Of a stretch of DNA of 64,000 nt, positions 17,401 to 25,035 are shown piece after piece. Within the stretch, counting starts at the first letter, position 1; the number at the start of each line of letters is the position of its first letter. Below the pieces are notes generated by a model, which did no database searches, had not been told where the DNA came from, and worked only from the letters and a program-made list of their open reading frames with translations. A program made the position numbers and the translations under genes. The DNA is from Litorivicinus lipolyticus (GTDB taxonomy: Bacteria > Pseudomonadota > Gammaproteobacteria > Pseudomonadales > Litorivicinaceae). The stretch covers positions 1,364,001 through 1,428,000 of the forward strand of contig NZ_CP045871.1 in assembly GCF_009650135.1 (NCBI RefSeq), given 5' to 3'.

Positions 17401-19005
17401 GTGCTCCATTATCGGCAGCGCATCGGACAATGGAATCGGGGCGCCGAAATGAAACAACTTCAGGTGCAGCTTTTGCGTGCCTAAGTCATGAAACAGGCTC
17501 AGGTCCATGGGTTTTTCGGCACTTAACCCGGCCAGATGGTTGATATCCAAGACCGCCCGCTTGGCGTCAAAGTCTTCGCGGTACCCAGCCGGGAAATAGT
17601 CGCAATAGTCACGCAACAATGCCCGCGCCTTGCCGTCGCCATGGGCATCAGCCAAAGCGATGCGCAATTGCTCGTCCCAACTTTGGACCAGCAACTCAAC
17701 ACGCGCTTGCAGGGCCGATGGATCCAAGGTGACCGGCTCGCTTAGGCGGATAATGAACTGGACCCGAGTGTGCACCGACTCGCTAAACGTGGTGTTGAAT
17801 TCAATGTCCCGCGCCGCCAGCTCCGTCGCCAGCATTTCCTGGATAAGAGTTCGAATGCGGGTGTCGTATCGATCACGCGGGATATACAACAGCGCCGTCG
17901 CAAAATGCCCCAGCGGATCAACCCGGACCATCAAACGGGTGCGCTCACGTTCCTGTAAGCGCAACACTACCAGCGCCTGCTCCGACAGCGTCGGCTGGTC
18001 TATTTGGAGCAGCTCGTCGCGCGGAAACACCTGCAGGATTTGGCTTAGTTGCTTGTAGTTGTGACCGCCCCGCGCAAAACCGCTGGCGTCCAGCACCTGC
18101 TGTATTTTTTGTCGCACCAACGGGATTTCCAGGGTCATTTCCTGATAAACGCGCGATGTGAACAACCCATAAAAGCGGTGCTCGCGCGCCCCTTTTCCGT
18201 CGGCCTCGGTGATCACGATCAGGTCGATGTAAGCGCCGCGGTGAATCTTCGACCGCTCCGGGGCCTTGGTAAACAAGATGCCGGGTTGCTGCTGCATCGA
18301 CAGTTCATCGCCCAACCCGCAACCCTCACGAACCCTCGAAATACCAAGGTTCAGCTCGGTTTCGACGGTGCCGGATTTAGACTTGCTGGTACGGGATAAT
18401 TGCTCGTAGCCTAAAAAGGTAAAGTGATCCTGGGCCAACCAGTTAAAGAACTCGCAGCCTTCTTCGTCCTGGGATTCAGCCATCTGGCGACAGCGATCAC
18501 GCATGCCCATAAAGTCATCGACCGCCGCACCGAGCAAGCGCAAAACGCTCTGAATGGCGCTGGCCAGCGCACGCTGCCCGGTCAAATCATCAATCCGATC
18601 AATTTCCAGAATCATCACCGCGTGCGGTTGCTCGCCGGCATCCAGCGACGACAAGGTGCCGTCCTCAACAACAGGACGCGCGACCAGATTCTGGGTCAGG
18701 TGAATACGGTGCTGCTGTCGGCGAATTTCCAGGCGCACGGTGTCGACTAGGAACGGCTGATCCGCCAACACCACGGCCACCAGCGTGTGCCGAGAATCCC
18801 AGCCGTCGCGCTCGGCATTCGGGTTGAACACCTGGACGTGATGCTCGCCGGAGGCCAGCAACCGCTCGATCCACTGCGCTCGTCCCAACAAACTCGGTAG
18901 ATCCAAACGACAGACGTCCTCGTCCGGCACGACACTCAGTAAGCGTCGCGCCAGCTCGCCGGTAATTGACTGGGGAAAGGTATCGGACAGTTCAGAACGG
19001 GACAT
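14395..19005 (-). CDS. gdhB: NAD-specific glutamate dehydrogenase, large (GDH-180/1600) type
   Basis: 1536 residues, a little shorter than the usual ~1600. It catalyses NAD-dependent deamination of glutamate to 2-oxoglutarate. The N-terminal half contains ACT-like regulatory modules ([35 protein letters not shown]). The catalytic core is at ~700-1150: [60 protein letters not shown] and [17 protein letters not shown]. The C-terminal helical domain is present. ATG 19005 is preceded at a good distance by AAGGTGG. It precedes the DUF2835 and pyrD genes and follows pepN, all in the same direction. Confidence 0.96.
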   Translation of the reverse strand: [1536 protein letters not shown]

Positions 19006-19037
19006 CAGTTACCACCTTATTTCCCCCAGTGTAGGTC

Positions 19038-21599
19038 CTATTTCAGAGCTTTGCCGATAACCTCCCGGCAATCGGCTGACTGACACACTTTATCCAAGCC
19101 TTTGAGGACGTGGATAGCGCGCTCTCGCTGAGACGTCGACCAGTTTTTATAACGGGTCAACGGAATCACCAAACGCGCGCCGATCTGGGGGTTGCTGACG
19201 TCCAAGGACGCCACGCAGCCGGCCAAAAGCTCGTAGCCGCCGGGTGCGTGAAAGGCTTCAGGGTTGGCGCGGGTAAACACCCCGAGCACGCTACGTGCCC
19301 GATTCGGGTTGCCCAAACTAAAATCGGCATGCTCCAACAGCGCCGAGATTGCGTCAAAGTCACCGAACCGCGCTTGCTGTTGAAACCACTGATCCAGCAG
19401 TAGTGGCTCGTGCTGCCAATCCGCATGAAAAATGGTCAGCATCGACTGGAACATGGACGGGTTATGGCGCGCCATCACCCCGGCCACCGTCATGCAGTTC
19501 ATGCGGTCGGTTAAGTTATCGGCGCCGACAAAACGTCGCGTCAGCGCATCGGCGATTGAGTCGTCGGCGGCATGCGCCAGCAACTGTGCTAACAAGCACC
19601 AAAGGCTGCGCTTTGCGGCCTGGTCACCGCCCGGCTGGTAGGGCTTAACCGGTTCCAGTGCCAGCAATATCGGCTGAATCAGCTCACCCATACGGCGGCC
19701 CAGTTCTGCCCGAATGGCGTCGCCGGCTTGGCGCACCCTGACCGGATCGACGTCGGCACCCAGCTCGTCCAGGATCTGGCTGTCGTCGGGCAGGCGAATA
19801 ATTTCAGCCGTTAGTGCGGGGTCCTGCTCGAACTGCGCCAAGGCCGCATCAAACAGGTGCTCGATCGGGTCAATCAGCCCAGCATCAGCATTGCCGACGT
19901 AGGCCGCCCAGGCCTCTATCACAATTTGACGACCCGCATCCCAACGGTTGAAACCGTCAAGGTCGTGACGCGCCAGCACATCGCGCTGACTGGCGTCGAG
20001 TGCATAGTGGATTCGAACGGGCGCCGCAAACCCCTGATTGACTGACACTAATAAATCATCGCTGGGCTGGTTGACTCTGAACGACTGCTCGACCTGGTCC
20101 AGCTCCCAGCTAAGGCCCTGTTCGAGCAGCGCACCATCGGCCGCGTATAGGCTGCACGGCATTGGCATATGGAACGGCGCTTGGCCGTCGCGCAATTGCT
20201 GGCGGAAGGTGATTCGGCTGCCGTCACCGTCCGCGGCCACCGACACATTGATATGCGGGGTGCCGTTTTGGCTGTACCAGCGGCGAAACTGGGTCAAGTC
20301 GCGGCCACTGGCTTGCTGCATACAATCAACAAAGTCATCGCAGGTCACCGCCTGCCCGTCGAACCGTTCAAAGTACAGGTCGGATCCGGCGCGAAATTGA
20401 TCCCGCCCAATCAAGGTCTCGAGCATGCGCACGACCTCGGCGCCCTTCTCGTAAATCGTGACGGTGTAAAAGTTACTGATCTCTTCGTATTCGGCCGGAC
20501 GCACTGGATGCGAGGTCGGGCCGGCGTCTTCGGCAAATTGATGCGTGCGCAGAAAGTCCACGTCCTGGATACGTTTAACCGGGCGCGAACGCAGGTCTGC
20601 GGTAAATTCAGCATCACGGTAAACCGTAAAACCCTCTTTAAGGGACAGCTGAAACCAATCACGGCAGGTCACACGATTGCCCGACCAGTTGTGAAAGTAC
20701 TCGTGTCCAATGATCGCCTCGACGCGCTCGTAGGCGTCGTCCGTGGCGACATCCGGTGTCGCCAGCACACAGGATGTGTTGAAGATATTGAGCCCTTTGT
20801 TCTCCATCGCGCCCATGTTGAAGTCGCCAACCGCAACCACCTGGAACACATCCAGGTCATACTCGCGCCCGAACCGGCGTTCGTCCCACGCCATCGCTTG
20901 CTTGATGCTGGCGATCGCAAAATCGACTTTGTCGGCATCGGCTTGGCGCGTGTAGACGTGCAGATCAACCTCGCGGCCTGACGCCGTGGTGAATCGGTCA
21001 TTACGCAGCACCAGATCACCGGCGACCAGCGCAAACAAGTACGCCGGTTTCGGGTGCGGGTCACTCCAGTCGACCTGGCGCCGGCCGTCGGCGGTGGTGC
21101 GGTCGCCGACCCGGTTACCGTTGGACAATAACGTCGGCATGCTGGCCGGGGCGTCAATACGAACGGTCCAGATCGCCAACACATCCGGCCGATCCAGGAA
21201 CCAGGTAATACGCCGAAAGCCTTCGGCCTCGCACTGGGTGCAATACATATCGCCGGATTTGTAGAGGCCTTCCAGCTGAGTATTCGACTCCGGTTTGATT
21301 CGTACCCGCGTCTGCAAGGTAAAGTGACCGGCCGGCGGCGTCAGTACCGTCAACGTCGTCGCGGTCACGACATAGGCGTCGGCATCTAAGATCACGCCAT
21401 CAATGGCGACCGACAGCGTCTCTAAGCCCTCACCGTCCAATACCAACGGTTGTAAGTCCGCGCTGTTTTGCGCCAACTCTAACGTCGCCGCTATCTCGGT
21501 TTCGCCGTCATTGATCGTCACGGTCAGGGCCACCTGACTAATCAACCAATCCGGAGCGCGATAGTCGGCCAGACGAGTCACCGCAGTTGCATCAGTCAT
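19038..21599 (-). CDS. pepN: Aminopeptidase N (M1 family)
   Basis: 853 residues from ATG 21599. GTG 21605 is also in frame, but AAAGGA sits only 2 bases before it and 8 bases before the ATG, which decides for the ATG. The M1 zinc peptidase signature is complete: GAMENKGLNIF exopeptidase motif, HEYFHNWSGNRVTCRDWFQLSLKEG (HExxH plus downstream Glu zinc ligand). The C-terminal alpha-superhelical domain is of E. coli PepN type (EQFERLFRA-like helices, WSTSQRERAIHVL). It trims N-terminal residues from cytosolic peptides. It lies between NAD-GDH and the DUF1315 gene, with only 32 bp to the former. Confidence 0.96.
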   Translation of the reverse strand: MTDATAVTRLADYRAPDWLISQVALTVTINDGETEIAATLELAQNSADLQPLVLDGEGLETLSVAIDGVILDADAYVVTATTLTVLTPPAGHFTLQTRVRIKPESNTQLEGLYKSGDMYCTQCEAEGFRRITWFLDRPDVLAIWTVRIDAPASMPTLLSNGNRVGDRTTADGRRQVDWSDPHPKPAYLFALVAGDLVLRNDRFTTASGREVDLHVYTRQADADKVDFAIASIKQAMAWDERRFGREYDLDVFQVVAVGDFNMGAMENKGLNIFNTSCVLATPDVATDDAYERVEAIIGHEYFHNWSGNRVTCRDWFQLSLKEGFTVYRDAEFTADLRSRPVKRIQDVDFLRTHQFAEDAGPTSHPVRPAEYEEISNFYTVTIYEKGAEVVRMLETLIGRDQFRAGSDLYFERFDGQAVTCDDFVDCMQQASGRDLTQFRRWYSQNGTPHINVSVAADGDGSRITFRQQLRDGQAPFHMPMPCSLYAADGALLEQGLSWELDQVEQSFRVNQPSDDLLVSVNQGFAAPVRIHYALDASQRDVLARHDLDGFNRWDAGRQIVIEAWAAYVGNADAGLIDPIEHLFDAALAQFEQDPALTAEIIRLPDDSQILDELGADVDPVRVRQAGDAIRAELGRRMGELIQPILLALEPVKPYQPGGDQAAKRSLWCLLAQLLAHAADDSIADALTRRFVGADNLTDRMNCMTVAGVMARHNPSMFQSMLTIFHADWQHEPLLLDQWFQQQARFGDFDAISALLEHADFSLGNPNRARSVLGVFTRANPEAFHAPGGYELLAGCVASLDVSNPQIGARLVIPLTRYKNWSTSQRERAIHVLKGLDKVCQSADCREVIGKALK

Positions 21600-21611
21600 C
21601 GACACAGTCCT

Positions 21612-21854
21612 TTATTGTTGTTGGGTCGGAATTAAGTTGGCCGGGGCACTCTTACAGTCCGGCTGGGGCAGATAGCCAATGCGCTGGTCTTCGGGCAGGT
21701 GCTGGTGGCCAAACCGAATCAGTGCCTCCATCACCAGCTGCTTTTGTTCGCTGGACAAGGTGCCACCGTCGGGCCATTTGCCAAGTTCCATCGAGTCTTT
21801 AAGAGCCTGATAAGTGGTCAGGTCCATCCGCTCGATCAATAAATTCAGGTCCAC
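21612..21854 (-). CDS. DUF1315 (YeaC-like) small protein
   Basis: 80 residues: MDLNLLIERMDLTTYQALKDSMELGKWPDG, then LSSEQKQLVMEALIRFGHQHLPEDQRIGYLP. This is the characteristic E. coli YeaC/DUF1315 pattern. No function is known. The start is GTG 21854, overlapping the rhomboid protease stop by 10 bases. It precedes pepN by 12 bp. Confidence 0.87.
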   Translation of the reverse strand: MDLNLLIERMDLTTYQALKDSMELGKWPDGGTLSSEQKQLVMEALIRFGHQHLPEDQRIGYLPQPDCKSAPANLIPTQQQ

Positions 21855-22468
21855 AGTTTCTTCCTCGTAATGCGCTCAATTCCGACATGAACAATGGCGA
21901 CCACTAGCCCGCCTAGCAAGCCCCCAAGGTGAGCAAAGTTGGCCAAATTCATGCCCAGCATGCGGTCAAGCCCCGTGAAACCGACCGCCAAAAAGCCCAG
22001 ACACAGCCCCAAATACACCGACGGCACCGCGTATACGTCCGATCGCAACCGATCCCACAGCGCGGTGTAGCCCAGCACGCCATACACCACGCCACTGAGC
22101 CCGCCAAACCAAATCGTGCCACCAAAAACGAGCTGGGCCAGGTTGCCGGCCGCCGCCGACACCAGCACCACCGCCACCCACACCCCTGCGCTGCGCCATT
22201 CGATTAAGCGCCCGACCGCGAACATCCACAGCGCGTTAAAAATCCAATGCGGCCAGGAAAAATGCAGCAGCGCCGGTGTCAACAAACGCCAGGGTTCAGC
22301 CATAAAAAACTCAACATTGGGCGCCATCACCAAAGGCGTCACGAAAGCCCGGTTGGCGCCGGTATCGGACAACAGCGCCACCAGTGCACTAATCAAAATC
22401 AAGCCGGCACTGAATGGGGTCGCGCGCCAAGGCATACGCGATGGGTGCTGGTAAAATGGTGATCTCAT
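21845..22468 (-). CDS. glpG: Rhomboid intramembrane serine protease (GlpG-like)
   Basis: 207 residues from ATG 22468, chosen for its ATGA overlap with the metallophosphoesterase stop; nine further codons upstream are open but unsupported. Six membrane helices are visible. Active-site features match GlpG: WRLLTPALLHFSWPHWIFNALW, GGLSGVVYGVLGY with nucleophile Ser, and NLANFAHLGGLLGG with the partner His. It cleaves transmembrane substrates within the inner membrane. The cytosolic N-terminal domain of E. coli GlpG is absent here, and no glp genes are nearby. Confidence 0.92.
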   Translation of the reverse strand: MRSPFYQHPSRMPWRATPFSAGLILISALVALLSDTGANRAFVTPLVMAPNVEFFMAEPWRLLTPALLHFSWPHWIFNALWMFAVGRLIEWRSAGVWVAVVLVSAAAGNLAQLVFGGTIWFGGLSGVVYGVLGYTALWDRLRSDVYAVPSVYLGLCLGFLAVGFTGLDRMLGMNLANFAHLGGLLGGLVVAIVHVGIERITRKKLWT

Positions 22469-23427
22469 GTCCACTCCGGGGCCGCATCGACCCACTCAAA
22501 TTGATCCGCGATCAACGCCTGTCCTGGGCGGTGGCGATAGGCGACCAGTTTCTCACGCAACACCGCGCTGTAGTCTAGGCACATCACATTTTCGGCCAGT
22601 GGCGCCGGCCGGCCGCGACGCCAATAGTGACCAAAGAATAAGTGCGGCTGGTTGCTGGCATAGCTTGGCAGCCCTGCTCTGATGGTCCCATTCAAGGGTT
22701 GTTCAGCAACCCCCGGGGGCAGCGGATCCGGTTGAAACACTAAGTCACCCAGGGTGTCCGGTTCGTCCAACCAAAACGCAACCCGAAACGACTTCCGCGC
22801 GGTCCCATCACGCGACACCATGGATTGACCATTGGGCAGCGGCAACGACGGGCCACGAACCAAGCGCGACACCGCGCGTTGAAGCTCGCCGGAGCGGTAC
22901 AGTTGCCCAAAGTGTTGGCGCGCAATAATGCCGTCCGGTGCCACCGTACGAATACGCGCTACTGCATGGTCGTCCCAGCAGGCGTGCACGGCCCGAAAAT
23001 CGGCCTGTTCAAGCCACAGCGGGCAGTCTTGTAGCCACTGGCACAGGCTCAGCAATTCAGGGCCGGGAATCGAGTTAAAGGTCGCGGCGGCTTTGCCTAA
23101 GCGCCGTTTGGTATGGTCAAGGTAGGGTTCGATGCCATCACCCAATACCAGCCCCATGACATCAATTTCGTGGTTACCCAATATCCAAGTGGCGTTGCCC
23201 GCCTCGACCATGGCCCGCGCAATCTGACAGGCCAGCCGCACGCGCGGCCCGCGGTCCATCAAGTCGCCGATAAACACCGCATGGCGTTCGCTGTGCCGAT
23301 ACGCGCCGTCACGGTATTCGTAGCCAAGCTTGCGCAGCAGACGCCCAAGCGACTGACCGCAGCCGTGCACGTCACCGATCAAATCAATCACCGTGCGATT
23401 ACTCAATCCCCTAGCCGCGTGGCCCAC
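22465..23427 (-). CDS. Calcineurin-like metallophosphoesterase (ApaH/PPP-type)
   Basis: Up to 320 residues. The metal-binding motifs of the PPP/ApaH family are all present in order: IGDVHGCGQSL, FIGDLMDRGP, WILGNHEIDVMG, a lone His in VHACWDDH and FFGHYW near the C-terminus. It probably hydrolyses a phosphate ester or dinucleoside polyphosphate; the substrate is not clear, and it is longer than E. coli ApaH with little resemblance outside the motifs. The start is uncertain: GTG 23427 overlaps nadK by 25 bases, while TTG 23406 gives a four-base overlap. It is coupled downstream to the rhomboid gene by an ATGA overlap. Confidence 0.87.
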   Translation of the reverse strand: MGHAARGLSNRTVIDLIGDVHGCGQSLGRLLRKLGYEYRDGAYRHSERHAVFIGDLMDRGPRVRLACQIARAMVEAGNATWILGNHEIDVMGLVLGDGIEPYLDHTKRRLGKAAATFNSIPGPELLSLCQWLQDCPLWLEQADFRAVHACWDDHAVARIRTVAPDGIIARQHFGQLYRSGELQRAVSRLVRGPSLPLPNGQSMVSRDGTARKSFRVAFWLDEPDTLGDLVFQPDPLPPGVAEQPLNGTIRAGLPSYASNQPHLFFGHYWRRGRPAPLAENVMCLDYSAVLREKLVAYRHRPGQALIADQFEWVDAAPEWT

Positions 23428-24281
23428 CCCAACTTTTCACGGCACACCGCGTAGTAGTTGTAGTCCTTTCCAGGGTGCAACAAATGCAGCTGCTCCTTGA
23501 GTTTTCGAATCATGATCCGGTCGCCCGGCATCACTGAGATATGGGTCTGGCCGTCGCACGAAATTAACGGCAATGACTGGTGCTGATCGGTTATCGACAA
23601 GCACAAAATTTGATCATCGCCGATGACCAAAGGGCGATCCGCCATGGTGTGCGGGAACATCGGCACCACCACCCACGCGCTCAAACTGGGGTGCAAGATC
23701 GGCCCACCGGCACTTAACGAATACGCAGTTGAACCCGTCGGCGTGGCCACGATTAGGCCATCAGCCTTGGCGTCGTAGACCTTTTGACCGCCGACGGCGA
23801 CATCGAAAGACAGCATGCGTGCACTGTTGCCTTTGTGCAGCACAATGTCGTTCAGTGCGCTGCCACTGGCGATGCGCTCGCCGTCACGCTCAACGACAAC
23901 ACCGATAAGGTTACGACGATCGATCAGGCAGTCCCCTGCCAGCGCTTGGTCCAGGGCCTGGATGGCGTCTTCGGGGCGGATATCGGTCAGAAAGCCCAGG
24001 CTGCCTCGGTTGACACCCAGTACCGGCGTGTCGGCTTTGGCCAGGGCACGGGCCGCACCGAGCATGCTACCGTCACCACCGATCACCATGACCAGATCGC
24101 AGTGCGCTGACAGCTCGGACAACTCGACGCTGTGTGCCGCGACGAACCCATCCGGCACCCCCTCGCGTGCCGACACGACCCAGTTCAAGCCTTTTGATTG
24201 AGCGTGCTCGACCACACGTTGGGCGGTCGCAGTTGCCGAAGCGTTGTCGGCTCGAATGACCAATCCGATCGTTTTTATCAT
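23403..24281 (-). CDS. nadK: NAD kinase
   Basis: 292 residues, cytosolic; it phosphorylates NAD to NADP using ATP or polyphosphate. The hallmark GGDGSMLGAAR motif (with catalytic Asp), LGVNRGSLGFLTD, NDIVLHKG and the GSTAYSLSAGGPILHP segment are present. Start ATG 24281. It is followed by the metallophosphoesterase in an overlapping arrangement and preceded by the gene-poor tRNA region. Confidence 0.96.
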   Translation of the reverse strand: MIKTIGLVIRADNASATATAQRVVEHAQSKGLNWVVSAREGVPDGFVAAHSVELSELSAHCDLVMVIGGDGSMLGAARALAKADTPVLGVNRGSLGFLTDIRPEDAIQALDQALAGDCLIDRRNLIGVVVERDGERIASGSALNDIVLHKGNSARMLSFDVAVGGQKVYDAKADGLIVATPTGSTAYSLSAGGPILHPSLSAWVVVPMFPHTMADRPLVIGDDQILCLSITDQHQSLPLISCDGQTHISVMPGDRIMIRKLKEQLHLLHPGKDYNYYAVCREKLGWATRLGD

Positions 24282-24453
24282 GCGTGTTCAATCCTTATCG
24301 CAGCGGCGCAAGGCTAGCATAAGGGCGCGTGGGCTGGAGTGGTAGGTCAAAGGCGGGCTGGAAAATTGAGAACTTGGCGATTAGCGATCGAGCGGTGCGC
24401 GCTGGCAGGTCAAAAGTCGCTTCGCAAAGAAAAACACTGAGGTTCAGGCACGC

Positions 24454-24471
24454 GGCGATCCGGATGGGACT
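24454..24471 (-). repeat. Partial copy of tRNA-Asp 3' end, direct orientation
   Basis: These 18 bases match the acceptor/T-arm end of the tRNA-Asp gene at 24666-24683 at 17 positions, in the same orientation, about 212 bp downstream of it in transcript order. With the inverted copy at 24562-24584 it forms the arms of a ~130-bp element. Confidence 0.75.
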
Positions 24472-24561
24472 GCGCCTGCGCGTCCCGCTTCGGCGTCCTT
24501 CGGACTCGCGCTAGGCGCTCGCTCAAATCGGCCGTCCATGGCCGATTTGTCGAACCCCGCA

Positions 24562-24584
24562 CGAGGGTTCGAGCACCCTTCCGG
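24562..24584 (+). repeat. Inverted partial copy of tRNA-Asp T-arm/acceptor
   Basis: The reverse complement of these 23 bases matches 24672-24693 inside tRNA-Asp, apart from one substitution and one inserted base. A transcript reading through on the minus strand would carry a segment complementary to the tRNA T arm. Confidence 0.75.
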
Positions 24585-24595
24585 TAAAAAACTCA

Positions 24596-24659
24596 CATAC
24601 AAAAAAGTCCATGTCAAAAGCCGCTTCGCTGCTTCTTTTGACATGGACTTTTTCGTATG
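24596..24659 (-). terminator. Strong terminator of the tRNA-Val/tRNA-Asp operon
   Basis: A perfect 19-bp inverted repeat (24602-24620 with 24635-24653) has a 14-base loop. Beyond one mismatch it extends by a further CATAC/GTATG pair. In the minus direction the second arm ends in a run of Ts. It lies 6 bp past the 3' end of tRNA-Asp. The A/T-rich flanks make it potentially bidirectional. Confidence 0.85.
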
Positions 24660-24664
24660 AAATA

Positions 24665-24741
24665 TGGCGATCCGGAAGGGACTCGAACCCTCGACCTCCG
24701 GCGTGACAGGCCGGCATTCTAACCAACTGAACTACCGGACC
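24665..24741 (-). tRNA. tRNA-Asp (GTC)
   Basis: 77 nt including encoded CCA. The acceptor GGTCCGG pairs with CCGGATC (one G-U), followed by discriminator G and CCA. The anticodon loop reads CTGTCAC, giving GTC for aspartate. The D arm GTTCAGTTGGTTAGAA and T arm GGTTCGAGTCC are canonical. It lies 2 bp downstream of tRNA-Val in the same transcript. Confidence 0.97.
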
Positions 24742-24743
24742 GC

Positions 24744-24819
24744 TGGTGGGTAGTGAGGGGCTCGAACCCCCGACCCTCGCCGTGTAAAGGCGATGCTCTC
24801 CCAGCTGAGCTAACTACCC
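24744..24819 (-). tRNA. tRNA-Val (TAC)
   Basis: 76 nt including encoded CCA. The acceptor GGGTAGT pairs with ACTACCC, discriminator A. The anticodon loop CTTTACA gives TAC for valine. The D arm AGCTCAGCTGGGAGAGC and T-loop GGTTCGAG are typical. It is the first gene of the two-tRNA operon. Confidence 0.97.
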
Positions 24820-24836
24820 GCGGTCTGTGGGGGCGC

Positions 24837-24864
24837 ATTCTAGGGACTGAGCAAAAAGTGTCAA
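24837..24864 (-). promoter_or_regulatory. Sigma-70 promoter of the tRNA operon
   Basis: On the minus strand a consensus TTGACA (24864-24859) is separated by 16 bases from TAGAAT (24842-24837), about 17 bp upstream of the mature tRNA-Val. The following GC-rich stretch (GCGCCCC) resembles the discriminator of stringently controlled stable-RNA promoters. Confidence 0.85.
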
Positions 24865-25035
24865 GCGTTTATCCGAAACTTTTTTAAAAAGGTTCGTGTG
24901 ACCTGGTTCACGTCTCGTCGATTCGCTTGCGTCAAAGAGGATATTCCGACACCAAACCGCGGGTTAAACGGCAACACAACGGCATACAGAAACTAGGGTA
25001 CTAGTACCAATGTACGGAATAGGAATGGCAAGACC

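Larger units (their letters stand above)
24282..24595. other. Gene-poor interval with tRNA-Asp-derived fragments
   Basis: No credible gene is seen. The interval holds an 18-base near-copy of the tRNA-Asp 3' end (24454-24471) and an inverted near-copy of its T-arm/acceptor region (24562-24584). A perfect 9-bp palindromic hairpin lies at 24525-24548 (AAATCGGCC/GGCCGATTT), along with several short GC-rich inverted repeats. Short frames on the minus strand run through the tRNA and this region but have no recognisable protein features. Confidence 0.75.

Noticed and set aside
20169..20981. A 270-residue open frame antisense to pepN
   Set aside because: It overlaps the conserved HExxH core of pepN and shows no protein features.
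24454..24683. attL/attR pair of an integrated element at tRNA-Asp
   Set aside because: The repeats are only ~212 bp apart and no integrase or cargo lies between or beside them. A tRNA-derived repeat explains them better.
24444..24726. Short minus-strand open frames across the tRNA-Asp gene and downstream repeats
   Set aside because: They read through the tRNA, the terminator hairpin and repeat fragments, so they are not credible proteins.
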